From the NCBI GenBank assembly GCA_021234155.1, contig JAJEKV010000011.1:2253888-2317887 (forward strand): 64,000 bases of DNA, written 5' to 3'. Positions 1 to 10,478 of this stretch are shown here, piece by piece. The notes beneath the pieces are model-generated. The model worked only from the letters and a program-made list of their open reading frames with translations. It did no database searches and was not told where the DNA came from. The position numbers were made by a program, and so were the translations under genes. Numbering within the stretch: position 1 is the stretch's first letter; each line of letters begins with the position of its first letter. Source of the stretch: Isoetes taiwanensis. Taxonomy: Eukaryota > Streptophyta > Lycopodiopsida > Isoetales > Isoetaceae.

Positions 1-1347
1 CTTGCATCAACCGAGTGACAAAAACATAATTTTGAAATGTGTATGCATACCGTTCAGGTTCTGCATAAAATGCATCTAATATGTTGAAGTGATCTTTCCC
101 AATATCCTGCCATTTTCTAATAGGTTCTGGCACAACTTCGACGAGATCTCGTAGCTCAATTGTCTCATTTGCAATTTTCTGCAGAAAAGTTGTCTTTCCA
201 ACACTAATGTTTCCCTCAACACAAAATGTAAGGCGTTTCCTTGTAATGAGAGGGTTCTGCTCTTTATTGGTATCCTCAGCTTTTAGTTCTTCATCAACAG
301 TAGTTTTTATAAATGAAGCTATTCTTGTAGCATGATTCTTGTGTACACCAACAGAGCTCTGCAGAAACTCCACCATCTTCTCAGAGCCATTGCTTCTGAA
401 CTGCAAGGTAAAAAAGAAACAAAAAATCAAGCTTCTTAGTTATCAGGAATTAATATATAAGCAACTAAACACAAGCATAACCACCTAGCCAACACCAGAT
501 TGCAGCCAAAACAAGATACATGTATGTTCCTTACTGATATTGATTTATAAAGGCAGAGTGGAAAAAGCCACTGCCATAAACCCTATCTCCTAAAATCTTT
601 GCCATGGCGTAAATTCTTATTAAAATCTATGATGATAGCTGGTAAGAATATTACCTTATCTCGATACAACTGCTTGAGTTCGACTAGTTTTGCAATACCC
701 TTGGCGACCAGTTTCTCCATGTTGCGTGGTCCTATTCCCGGAACGGATAAGAGGTCTGGTTCTTCCTGTATGTTGGTTTGCCCACGTCTTCTTTTATCTG
801 ACTTTGGTACAGATTTGTCTGCTTCAATACTCAATGCTACTTTGTCCTGTGTATCAGCTTTTTCCTCGGAAATCGAAGCAACAAGACTATTCGAACTTTC
901 AGCTTCTAAGGGAACGTTGTGAACCGCCCTTCTAAGCTTTGCGTCAGACTTGCTTGTAGACTTAAAGCAAACAGCTCCAGCTAGTGTTCTTTCACCTTTA
1001 AAGGGAGCAAATGCAGATGCTCTAACAGGATAAGGCTTCTCAAATGCAACTTCTGCACTCAATGACATATTTCTACAACCAAAATTTTGACAATTCTGAA
1101 CCATTAATGGCTGCAAAACACCCGATAAGGAACTTCCTGTGGCTACCATGGGAAAATGAAGCGAGCAAATACATGAAGAAGCTCCGGCTTGGTGGAACTT
1201 AGTGCAAAAGCATAGTGCAGAAACAGAATCTAAGGACATTGAAGAAAGATAAGGTTTAGAAAAACTCATTTTGGAAGCCGGCGAGTGCTGAAATCCACCT
1301 CCAAGAGGATTCTTCATGCGGCCCAAAGCTTTTGTTAATCCAGGCAT
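1..1347 (-). CDS. Deoxyribonucleoside kinase, plant type (5' part, two exons, truncated by window edge)
   Basis: Likely phosphorylates deoxynucleosides for dNTP salvage, resembling Arabidopsis dNK (At1g72040). Reading leftwards, exon 1 is 1347-655 (231 codons, ATG at 1347). A phase-0 intron, 654-401, has GT and AG ends, and exon 2 runs from 400 off the window. The N terminus is Ser-rich, low in acidic residues and basic (MPGLTKALGRMKNPLGG), plausible as an organelle transit peptide. Residues about 200-262 form a helix-hairpin-helix-like stretch (SVPGIGPRNMEKLV) followed by LYRDK joined to FRSNGSEKMVEFLQSS across the splice. The P-loop GNISVGKT is at about residues 294-301, followed by a VVPEPIRKW motif typical of dNK-family kinases. 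The catalytic C-terminal half lies outside the window. The family assignment is firm; substrate and targeting are inferred. Confidence 0.85.
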
Positions 1348-1865
1348 TGGAGAAATCCTTCACGTCGGAGTTACATTAGCTAGCTTTGGCGCCGGAGAAC
1401 GGGAAGAAGAAAAAGGATGAGCCATTCCTTTTGGGCGATGGTCCCAAAACCCTGCTATCTCGGGTTTCAATCTCGCGTGGCATTATTTTTGGAATTTTTG
1501 TTTGCCAGCTGAGCATGACGTGGACTTTATCTTTCAAAATACTGTAATTTTGTTGCATGGTGCCCGGGTCATCCCTAGACCTTACTTTGAAATTCGAAAA
1601 GAATGTAATTCGAGGTGGTCCAAGCAAATTGCATCATATGTAACTCCTGGACCTAGACGCAAGTATGTTCAATCCTAGGTTTGCATTTTTATTTTGCACC
1701 CTTAGTTCTAGTCGTACCAATGTGTTGGATTAGTCTCGTGTAACCAAAGTGATTACTGATGGAGTTACCATTGCTAAGCCATTGAGCTATTGGAATACAT
1801 AGAAGATGTTGGTTGATACTGCTAATTTGGTAATGATTGTTCTGGTGAAAGGACCCTAACCTAAA
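1348..1865. other. Upstream region of the kinase gene
   Basis: This should hold the promoter and 5' UTR of the minus-strand kinase gene. I see no clear TATA box. A short minus ORF (1376-1627) shows no recognisable protein and is not called. Confidence 0.4.
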
Positions 1866-2104
1866 TCCACCGCCCTGAGGTCACGAGTTCAAGTATGACC
1901 AATGTTGGCCTAGCAATAAAGATGAATTCCATTGCCCTTAGATCACAATTCGAGCTTGACAATCATTGATCTTATGGTAGAGACCAACAGTGATCTAGTA
2001 ATGGAGACCTTAACTTTTGTTACCTTTACCCCGAAATTACAACTTTGAGTTTAACAAGCATCGATCCTATGATAGAGATCAGCATTGGTCTAGTAATGGA
2101 AACC
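1866..2104 (+). repeat. Three tandem degenerate SINE-like units
   Basis: Three related blocks (about 1866-1926, 1927-2020 and 2021-2104) each contain a degenerate version of a tRNA-type B box: tcacgagttcaagtatgacc, atcacaattcgagcttgaca and attacaactttgagtttaac. Blocks 2 and 3 also share a 'gatc-tat-gtagaga-ca' segment and end in tctagtaatgga. This looks like an old tandem array of tRNA-SINE-derived sequence. No complete SINE with A box and tail is visible. Confidence 0.45.
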
Positions 2105-2187
2105 CTCATTCTAAGTGGGTCCTGTGGTAGAGATTTTAAATCTACCACATGTAAATGCACACACATGGAGCAGCTACTAATGATATT

Positions 2188-2727
2188 GAGTCTAATAGTG
2201 TATTGGTGGTTACATGGTATATATAATTGATGATAAGGAGCATTCTAGATAGGAAGGCCGATAGGATTCATCGTAGTTTAATCATGCCATGTATGTAATG
2301 AGATTGCCCTATATGATTCGTCTTGATAGGTAAATAGAGACATTTTCCTTGCTCATGTCATGTATATGTTAAGGCTGCAACCAAGACAAATGAGTATATG
2401 GTAATGATACAACTATTGTATGTACTTTAAATAGGGAGATATATCATGTTGGGCTTTTGAGCATGAGTCATGGAGAAAAGTGTATGGCTATTAAGACAGG
2501 GATTGATTTTGTTTGTTTAGTTATTAAAGAGCTCAAAGGAAAGGTCTATAAGGACATGATGGAATTGAAGGTTCTGATTTCCAGTTTCACTTTCGTATCG
2601 TACACTTTATCTAGGTTTCAGTTTCACCTTGTCTATGCAGCTATGCAAGACACTGGCAATGATGATCTTAAGCAAAGTTTCATTAAATTGAAAAAATCTT
2701 ACTTCATTTAAACAGCTTGCAATATGT
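2188..2727 (+). repeat. Dispersed repeat copy 1
   Basis: Nearly the same sequence recurs at 18503-19074. Similarity starts abruptly at gagtctaatagtgtattggt and stops after cttgcaatatgtgcga in both copies. Copy 2 has an extra stretch of about 30 bases before tatgcagctatgcaagac. No convincing protein is encoded. The abrupt limits suggest a mobile-element fragment, class unknown. Confidence 0.7.
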
Positions 2728-5270
2728 GCGACATGGAGCTTAAGACAATAGCTGCGCAATTCAATTAATCGGTGCTTGGGAATGTGGATGCTGGTTCTTT
2801 GGATATGCATGGCTTTTATCTTGCATAGTATAAGATGCTCTAGTTGAGCCACAAATCATAATCCAACAGGAAAGTAATGATCACCACCATAAGTAGGTCT
2901 ATCAAGTGAAAAGATCACAATCATGTTCAAGTCCTTGATGCATATCAAGATATTAAGGACTTGTTCTAGCTTGTGAGGCTGGCTGACAGCTATTCAACCC
3001 GGGCTTATGCAGAGAAAGACCCCATCGAAGATACAGATGTTCCTCATTACAAGAAGGTGTATCTCTTGGTGGAAAACTATTACTAAGAGAATTGCTGCTT
3101 ACCCTAATAACTATCTCAATTATTGGGAGAAGAGGCAAAGACGGGTAAAAGCACATTGAAGTGGTTTTGTGTAGAAAAGGATTACCTCTTCCTAGGAAAA
3201 AGCAGTCTAGGTTGATGCGTAGTTGAGCAGCCCTTGAAGTGTCATAAAATGGTGGAGTTGCGAGCCTCTTACTACCACCACTGATATTGGTTCCAAGTAA
3301 GGAGTTAGAAGGTGAATTGGCGGGCGGAGATGGAGTCAATTGGATTGGTGAAAGAAGTCTGTGTTCGGATGGGGGAGATGGGGTAAATTGGAAGGAACCC
3401 TGCATTGTGCTGGAGATACTTTTTGGGGTTCCTACCTTTTGAACTCCTACGATTTAGGGCACAGTTTTTGGGTTAGAAATTAATGGGTCGTATGGCTCCG
3501 TGGGGTATTGCCATGTGGCAATATGGGTTATATTCACATATGGACATAATATAATGGTTGTGCTCCATGGTACAACCGCTTATGGTAATGGTGTACATGT
3601 CATCATACTTGACATGTATTAGTGACATAGCAATACAATATACCTATTTATATCGTATATTATCTTGTAATGCCACGTGCTCCTGAATTGAATTGATGTT
3701 TTCGCAACATCATGAGTCTCCTCCATTAAAAACATGCATGATCCCTGCTAGATTAATTTAATGCATGCAAATATTTCTATATTTTCATTTGAATTGTCAA
3801 AATTTGTAAACAGCACAGTAAGGCAATTAATCTGCCTTGATTCACTTATCAAAATTGTTTAGTCATAATAATCACTCAAAAGTTAAGTCAAAATAATTCA
3901 CTCGTTTCTCTTGCAACACACAATATGAATTTATGTGCCACATGCTCCTATAGCTTCATCTCCCACTGCATTATTTGCTCTTCCATCTCAAGAGATTTAC
4001 TATGTCTGACAATGTCTCAAGTGATATGGATGTGATAGCATCTCCCTTAAATTTAGTCGTGGCAAGGCCACAGGAAGTTACAAGTCATCCAGATATAGGA
4101 GCTACTGTGGCTCCATCTATGACACTCCTTTTGCATTCCAATCATCACAATCTCTAGGACTTCTAGGACTATAACAGAGTATGGTGATGGTTGGAGAATT
4201 GTTAGGTTCAAGAAGACAGCTAGAAAGAAGTGATCTTCAGCAGTCATGGGTGACGTAGAGGAGAGTGTATCAAACAAACAAACAAACAAATAAAGAAATA
4301 AATAGAAATACAAAGGCAGCTAGTGTATATCACCCAACGAGTACAAAATGATGCAGATCTGCGAACTGGGCTCTGCCAAATGCTACCTATTAAGTGGACC
4401 AAATGATTGTAGCCAATACCAATAATGCATACCACCTCTGCAAAAACCAGAAGTCAGCAACCATCACAACTGGTACGAATAAACCGATGGTGGAAAACCT
4501 AAGCTGCTTTATTTCAAAACTGATAGCCCCTAACTATGCAAGCAACTTACAAGATCAGACCAATTGTGGAAAAAACACTGAAGTAATGTAATGGACAAAA
4601 AAAAAACCACGAAAGCAAGACCATGAAACTATAATACCTGAATGCCTAGACAATAAAATTGAATAGCTACATAACTACGAACTCATAGCAGCACTTCTAA
4701 GGGCATACAGTACACTAGAAACATCTTACTCCCCCAACAACCCTTGGCAATGCAATCCCTATTTAGGTCCAGTGCATTTAGTTCCAAAAAAGATAATTAA
4801 CTCGTCTTTGATCAATACAAACATGATGGGAAAATGCACCTCCCCACCCCCTCCCCAAAAAAAAAAAAAAAATTACATTGTGTCGATTTGAGAAACACTA
4901 AGGAGGGTGCAGAAAGTTCGATAGAAGTTGTGAATCGAAGCCATGCCAAAAGCAAAGCCTAGTAAAGGAGAATGCTCACGGCGCGGATGTCTTTTCATAT
5001 CCCCGTGTCTAAATTTGTGCCATTTCTAATTTCCCTAATCCCCTGCCATATCCAATATCCAGTGTAACGGCACCTGTGTCGTCTCCTTCACAAAGTTCGA
5101 TGGAGGGCACAACAAAGGAAGCCAATAGCACAAGCCCGATGCAAGAAGAAGTTATTCCTTTGACCCTTTCCATCTCCGTATCTAATTTTTTGCCGATTTT
5201 CTAATTTCCCTGGCCTTTAGATTTGCGAAAGCAGAGATCTGACGGTGCAAAATAAGCCACATCAGATTTT
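2728..5270. other. Intergenic, no gene recognised
   Basis: AT-rich DNA with an (AAAC)n/AAAT-rich microsatellite near 4272-4305 and an A-run near 4857-4874. A 150-codon minus ORF at 2953-3405 is Pro/Ser-rich and matches nothing I know. The motif tttctaatttccct occurs twice (near 5026 and 5200). Confidence 0.5.
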
Positions 5271-5275
5271 GATGA
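5271..5275. repeat. Target-site duplication, left (GATGA)
   Basis: GATGA directly precedes the 5' LTR and is repeated at 18171-18175 directly after the 3' LTR. Five bases is normal for Ty3/gypsy integration. Confidence 0.9.
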
Positions 5276-6837
5276 TGTGACGTTCCAGGCATTTATACGG
5301 TATACGTATGCATGTCGGGACACGTCACTGAGATATAAGGGGGTAATTGTCTAAGTGGAGGTCAACCACAATGGTTTTATTTAGCTATGTTAATAAATCC
5401 ATTGTGGATAATTATAAAGTATTTGGCCTAATTACCCTAATTAATCTAAATTAGTTAATTAGCAACAACAAGGGGGCGCCACCTGGCCCAAATCGATTGG
5501 CCAGGGGGGACCTTCCATTTTGGGCCTAGGAAAAGGGGTCCTGCCCCATTTTGACTCCCAAAATTCGAATTGGGAGCTAAGGAGGTGCAGCAGTTATCAG
5601 CCAAGCTTGAGTTATCATCAACCACCCGCCAGCCTAGTGTGATGGACCCATACCGAGACCATGGCTCCAGCCAGGACACGGGTTAGTGTGTAGATAGCTT
5701 GGTTTTCCTAGTTAGTCGTAGGATTAACCCTTGTTTGAGTAGGTTAATCTCTATTTTTATGTTTTATTCAAGTTATGGATGGATGGATGTATTAGCTTAG
5801 TTCTTTCCGTTCCTATGGTGTTGTATGGGCTAAAGGGGTGGGTAGAGACCTAAAGGCCATCTAGCAGTAGAGATGCTCCTAGATAGAACCCCTAAAACCT
5901 CTCAGACTTGCGGCTGCCATTGCACAAGAGCCTACCCGGCCGTGGATGCTATGATGTGGTTCAAAGACCAAATAACGGGTATGAAGGTGAATCGGGGGTG
6001 GGGTCCCACCTAGCGCGGCTACGGGACTCCTACAGTGTGCTAGACTTATAGCCAGTCACTGTGTGTGGGCTGGGTATGGGTCTGACACTCCCTGGGCCGG
6101 AGGGTGGGAGCCTTTATGGCCGCCCTGGGCTCGAACGGGTTGGTGAGCTGACCTTTAGATTTAGGGGAGTAAGTCGGGTACGGATGCGGGGGTCACTAAG
6201 GGGGCACGTATCCTCTAGCGCACCCAGGGATCCGTCATACCCGGGGAGGGGACGCCTCCCTGACCTGCCTCATCGGACCGGGGAGATGTAACCCGGAGTA
6301 GTCCTGAAGGGTGATTCCTTGGGATTAAGTCTCCCGGAGGGCTACAAGCACGCCATAGCATGATACGGCCTATCCGCAAAGTGTGCACAGAGGGGGCGGA
6401 TGGAGTGGACAACCCTAGCCATTGTCTTATGCCAGCCAACGCCATGTTATATCTCCGCCTGCATGATATCTTGAGACCCCCGCCGCCGGGTTGATCCCTT
6501 GGAGTCTGAGCCCGGGGTAGTGCCTGTTATTGTGTTGTTTCATGTTGTTACGTATGGATTATCTTTGCCATGTTGATGAGGATGGGCCACCCTTCGTGGT
6601 GGTATATTATTTGCATTATGATTGGATGCTAACGTATATGTATGCTTCACATTTGTCATAGGATTTCCCCATAGAGGGCGTGGGGGCTAATGACACCTCC
6701 GTGATCCTCGCCCGGATACTTGGCCATCCCGAGTAGTCCGAGCATGACGGAGGGCCTTGCCGTGATGATTTAGTCGCCATGGGAGGGGAAGTCCCGTATC
6801 TATACGATCGGAGCATCGTATGGACTCGAGCGCCATA
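5276..6837 (+). repeat. 5' LTR of the H3-carrying chromovirus
   Basis: 1562 bp, the same length as the 3' LTR at 16609-18170 and nearly identical to it. It starts TGTGACG; its last bases (cgccata) are a degenerate form of the CGTCACA seen at the 3' LTR. Differences between the pair are mostly clustered short indels, for example around 5905-5925 and 6478-6492. It contains a 76-codon open frame (6061-6291) that is identical in the other LTR but resembles no protein. Confidence 0.93.
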
Positions 6838-6840
6838 TAG

Positions 6841-6860
6841 TGGTATCGAGCAATGGTTAC
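6841..6860 (+). other. Candidate primer-binding site (tRNA-iMet type, degenerate)
   Basis: tggtatcgagcaatggtta begins three bases after the LTR. The common plant site for initiator-Met tRNA begins TGGTATCAGAGC, so this differs by a missing base and a few changes. Confidence 0.7.
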
Positions 6861-7265
6861 GTGAACCAAAACTTTACCGACCGCCATACTCTAACTTCGT
6901 TAGTTGAGGATGAAAAAAAAAAAAAAAACTCTTGTCTAGAAAGTTCCAACTCACACCGTGTGTTAGTTGGCTTAGTATGGGACGAATGACCGGGTTGTAG
7001 AGATAGTGTTTCTTAGCGAAGGGGTTAAAGTTGGAAATTAGGGTTAGAAACTTAGATTTTGTTTTCGCCATACCTCCATCCTCGTAGCTCGGATCGACCA
7101 GATTATTGCTCCAATGGGTCGAGCGTACCCGAAATACCCTAAAGGAGTCGTCGTCAGGTCGCAAGGGGACCAGCAGAAGGTCAAACCCAAGGGCGGCGCT
7201 GACAGGGTTTGGACGACTTAGAACGCGGAAAGAAACACGTATAACCGGGTCAGCGCCGCTTCGTA
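6861..7265 (+). other. Element leader, no gene
   Basis: Untranslated leader between the primer site and the first accessory gene, with an A16 run near 6914. No supported ORF. Confidence 0.5.
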
Positions 7266-7283
7266 TTTTCGCGCGTATATTTT
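7266..7283 (+). promoter_or_regulatory. Candidate internal promoter: E2F-like site plus TATA-like element
   Basis: TTTCGCGC (7267-7274), a match to the E2F consensus TTTSSCGC, is directly followed by GTATATTTTT. It lies about 240 bases upstream of the ATG of the H3-fusion gene. E2F sites drive S-phase genes in plants. Whether it is functional is not shown by sequence; the TATA-like part merges into a T-run. Confidence 0.35.
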
Positions 7284-7523
7284 TTTTTTTTTCCGCCGTA
7301 TTTTTTTAAGAAAAAAAAAAGAAGTTTAAAATTTAAAATTTAAAAAGTTAAACGGCCGTTTCTTTTCGGGAGTTCCCTTCTTGTATACGCTGCCGCCTGC
7401 TCGCTTCGACGCCGCCATAGCCGCCAGACCCAAGCGCCCCAAACCTTGTCTCTCCTTTTTCCAGCGGTTCCCTCGTGACCTAGCGCCACCTTTACTGCTC
7501 TCCTAAGCGCCAGCGCCTTACTT

Positions 7524-8805
7524 ATGGCCATCACTAAGACCACTTTGGACCCTTCTAGCCTTAATATACCCCAAATCTATGCCATGATCGCGAAGTACAT
7601 GGCCACTGACAGCGACGTGGTAGACATCCTTCTGAATGAGCTAGTACAACGTTTTAGTGATAACCTAAGGATCCCTTATTCTATATTCCACTTCTGGGCA
7701 GCTTTTTGATCAAAATTTGAATCTCCATCAGCTGCCATATACCATGGTCGAGCAGCCTGACCAGGTTATGGTGTTGATCAAGTTTTATCCACCAGAGTGT
7801 GAAGAACACTCTGAGGAGGGCGCCATTCAGCTTGAGGCGGCCCGTATCCGAGTTTTAGCTCAGGTGGACGACAGACGGGAACTAGAGAGGGCAGATACAG
7901 ATACACGGAGTAAGGAGTATAGATATCTTGGCCATGGGTGGGCTATTATTAACCATGAAGCATTCGAGCTACCCCCATATGAGTGGCACGACGCTTCCCA
8001 GGGATTCATTTGGGGTGAAATCCCTGATATCAGTCTGCAATACCTGATACATGTCCAGATGGATATGGCTCGTCGGCCCGACCGCTATCAAGCCGAATTG
8101 ATCCGAAGGATCGCGGCTCGGCGGTACAGCCAGGTGGAAGCTGATATGGAACGTGCCCGTCAATTCCGGGAGGAACAGGAAGGGGCACAGCAGGAGCGGC
8201 TACATAAAGAGCAACAGGATAAAAACCAGCAGGACCTACACCAGCAGCCAGATAAACCGGGCCAGGAGAACCAGCAGGGGCCTCAACAGGCGGATGAGCC
8301 ACCGAGGAAACGACGGAGGAAGTCCGTGGCCCATAAGTCCGGCAGTCAATATAGAGAGAAGTTGAAGGTTGTCGGCACCATTGGGAAGAATACGAGTGCC
8401 AGCAGGAGACAGGAACGGGTGGATGCTTCCCACTCCCACCCTGTTACCGCGGGTAAGACGGTACCACAGAGGAAGGGACCGATCCCCAAACCTGCTCCTC
8501 CGAAGAAGCCCCATCGGTTCAGACCCGGTACCGTGGCCTTACGGGAGATCCGTAAGTATCAGAAGACCGCGGAGCTTTTGATAAGGAAGCTACCCTTTCA
8601 GAGATTGGTTCGGGAAATAGCACAAGAATTCAAAACCGATCTTCGCTTCCAGACCTTTGCGATTTTGGCTTTACAGGAGGCTGCTGAAGCCTACCTCATA
8701 GCACTTTTTAGTGACGCAAATCTTTGTGCGATACACGCAAAGCGAGTCACTATAATGCCAAAGGACCTCGCCCTTGCCCGGAGGATTCGGGGAGAACGTC
8801 CATAG
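7524..8805 (+). CDS. Retrotransposon-encoded histone H3 fusion protein (one frameshift near 7703-7707)
   Basis: The ATG at 7524 opens 61 codons that stop at 7707. Removing one T from the T5 run at 7703-7707 joins that frame to the long frame through 8805, so one base is in excess; the protein would be about 425 residues. N-terminal part: unrecognised, then a Glu/Gln-rich probable coiled coil (about 8130-8290), then a basic stretch PPRKRRRKS resembling a nuclear-localisation signal. From 8503 ([10 protein letters not shown]) to the stop, 100 codons align without gaps to H3 K36-A135, with 14 differences by my count. The alpha-N helix, three core helices, K56, K79, C110, H113, R116 and D123 are kept. 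The ARTKQTARKS tail is absent. Loop 1 is normal length, so it is not CENH3-like. The gene lies upstream of gag and has no introns. A chromatin role is inferred; the H3 homology is certain. Confidence 0.93.
8503..8802 (+). other. Histone H3 core domain (histone fold) within the fusion gene
   Basis: Codons for H3 positions 36-135. Differences from plant H3.1: S57T, T58A, D77E, S86T, S87F, V89I, A90L, V101I, G102A, E105S, T107A, I124L, Q125A, A135P. F41 is as in plant H3.1; L90 is as in plant H3.3; F87 fits neither. No stop or frameshift occurs in these 100 codons, although other ORFs of the element are broken. Confidence 0.97.
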
Positions 8806-8972
8806 TGGCCCGAGGGCATTTTTAATGTATTTAATTTTGCTATATCAATAGAGAAATCCGAATTTTGCTATCGTGTCTTTGTTAGTTGCATTTTAATATT
8901 TCTTTCAAAAATAAAATAAAATAAAATAAAATAAAATAAAATAAAATAAAAATAATAATAACTGATAGTGAA
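8806..8972 (+). other. Spacer between first and second accessory genes
   Basis: Noncoding and AT-rich. It contains an (AAAAT)n microsatellite at about 8908-8950 just before the candidate promoter of the next gene. Confidence 0.6.
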
Positions 8973-9024
8973 TGCTGACGTCAGCATAAGGGTTATAAAT
9001 ACTTTAAAGACCGTTTTAGGGTTT
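8973..9024 (+). promoter_or_regulatory. Candidate internal promoter of second accessory gene
   Basis: TGCTGACGTCAGCA (8973-8986) is a perfect 14-base palindrome containing the bZIP core TGACGTCA. It also contains ACGTCA, the hexamer known from plant histone promoters. TATAAATA follows at 8994-9001. A telo-box-like TTAGGGTTT is at 9016-9024. The ATG at 9078 lies about 77 bases past the TATA element. The spacing is that of a normal plant core promoter; activity is inferred. Confidence 0.5.
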
Positions 9025-9077
9025 CACTTTCACTTTCAGGTTTCGTCCACTCTTCCTCCTCCTTCCTTCCAGCGCAT

Positions 9078-10478
9078 ATGGCCGCCATGGATCTGCTTGC
9101 TTGGTATCAGGATGGGGAGCACTGGGATCCCCAAGTGGCCTTCGACCTCTTAGAGCCTTTCCTCTCCCAGCATATTGACCTCATCTCGAACATGCAGAAA
9201 CACCCTGATTATGCTGAGTTTCTGCAATTTTATGTAGAGGAAATGCTTCCTCTCTGTATTCCTTTGGGGGAGCCATCTAAACTCTATATTGACCGAGCAG
9301 TAGTCAAGGAAATGCTTGGTGGGGGAAAGAGAGGGTATGAGCTACTCCGAGGCAAGCTCCGGTGGGCTCGGCGACCCCCGGTCGTCAGTCATGAGGGGCA
9401 AGAGTTTCTTGAAGTCTCTTTTGCTCTCGCCATTCTTATGGACCAGTATGTGGAGGACGAAACCTTACCTGCAGAGAAGGGCAAGGGGCCAGAAATGTCG
9501 GACGAGGAGGAAGACGAGTGGGTTGCCATGGACGATTTTGTCCGGTGGAAACAGTTGGCGCAGGAGATGCCGCCACGCCGTGAGGAGGGTGGGCGCTTGG
9601 CTGGGTTAGATGTTATCCCGGTTATATATCATCAAGGACACGAGTTCCTTCTATTGGAGGACATCATGTGGACATACCACGTAGTGGCGGGACTCAGAGG
9701 GAAAGAGAAGGCGCAAGTTCTCTATGAGCTCGCTGAATACTGCATGGATGACTTCATCGACTTCACGTCCGGGGATCTTCCTCCAGAGGTACAGCAGATA
9801 CTTCAGTTCCACCATCAAACTATTGAGCCGGCTGAGACACTCCTCCAGCTTAAGGAGCTAGTGCTGCAAGACCCTCCGTCTCAGCCTCCTCCAGAAGCCT
9901 TTATGGCTACGGGACCTTCAGTCCCAAGTATCAACATGGTTGAGCTTCCCTCACATTCGGATGAGGAAGGAGAAGACCTTTACCACAACCCTGCTCATTC
10001 TAAGGAAGATAGGGAGGAGCTCATGGAAGAAGAGGTTCCTAAGAACCTAGAGAAGGAGATTGACACTTCAGCTTCTTCCCTAGGGAGAGTGTCCGGGAGT
10101 CCTCTTACCCGTTTCTTCCTATCGGCTTTTAGGCAGGGACAAGTCCTTTTTGTGGCACGTGACTTGGGGCCAGAAGCAGAGGCTTCATGGTGGAGCCTCC
10201 GCGCTTTGTCTACTCTTGCAGGCCACAAGAAGCTATCGTACCACATGCTCACTTATGTGTTGGTTCGACGGGATCTCGCCCTGGCAGCTTTGGGTCAGGA
10301 AATTGCACCCTGGATGGACATCAAACTCCTCGCGGCAGCTCCATTAGCAGTTGCATATTCTCCCGAGGTTGTTTCCCTTGCAGCTGCTACAGTTGATCCG
10401 GGCGTCACATTACTACGACATCGGTCACCGCCACCACCTCCTACACCTATGGAAGAGGATGAGGGGCCTAGCTCCTAG
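9078..10478 (+). CDS. Accessory protein 2 of the chromovirus (unknown, acidic, 466 aa)
   Basis: I do not recognise the family. The frame is intact from ATG 9078 (second ATG at codon 4, good context GCCGCCATGG) to TAG 10478. Residues 101-111 (PVVSHEGQEFL) and 181-191 (PVIYHQGHEFL) match each other exactly 80 residues apart, suggesting an internal duplication. Acidic segments lie at about 139-152 (MSDEEEDEWVAMDD) and about 295-330. The C-terminal third has an Ala/Leu-rich probably helical stretch and ends in a Pro-rich then acidic tail (PPPPPTPMEEDEGPSS). It sits between the H3-fusion gene and gag on the same strand. Acidic segments are common in histone-binding proteins, but a chaperone role is only a guess. 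Confidence 0.8.
   Translation: MAAMDLLAWYQDGEHWDPQVAFDLLEPFLSQHIDLISNMQKHPDYAEFLQFYVEEMLPLCIPLGEPSKLYIDRAVVKEMLGGGKRGYELLRGKLRWARRPPVVSHEGQEFLEVSFALAILMDQYVEDETLPAEKGKGPEMSDEEEDEWVAMDDFVRWKQLAQEMPPRREEGGRLAGLDVIPVIYHQGHEFLLLEDIMWTYHVVAGLRGKEKAQVLYELAEYCMDDFIDFTSGDLPPEVQQILQFHHQTIEPAETLLQLKELVLQDPPSQPPPEAFMATGPSVPSINMVELPSHSDEEGEDLYHNPAHSKEDREELMEEEVPKNLEKEIDTSASSLGRVSGSPLTRFFLSAFRQGQVLFVARDLGPEAEASWWSLRALSTLAGHKKLSYHMLTYVLVRRDLALAALGQEIAPWMDIKLLAAAPLAVAYSPEVVSLAAATVDPGVTLLRHRSPPPPPTPMEEDEGPSS

Noticed and set aside
1376-1627. 83-codon minus ORF upstream of the kinase gene
   Set aside because: Likely 5' UTR or promoter sequence; no protein features.
2953-3405. 150-codon minus-strand ORF
   Set aside because: Low-complexity start, no known motif, no neighbours suggesting a gene.
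6061-6291. 76-codon ORF identical in both LTRs
   Set aside because: Identity is explained by the LTR pair; no recognisable protein, and the related LTR at 50060 does not keep it intact.
8503-8802. H3 segment as a centromeric H3 (CENH3)
   Set aside because: Loop 1 has normal length (FKTDLRFQ), and the core is too close to canonical H3.
8503-8802. H3 segment as an independent processed host-gene insertion
   Set aside because: It is in frame with a long upstream ORF, lacks the H3 start and tail, has no poly(A) or target duplication of its own, and sits between orderly element parts.
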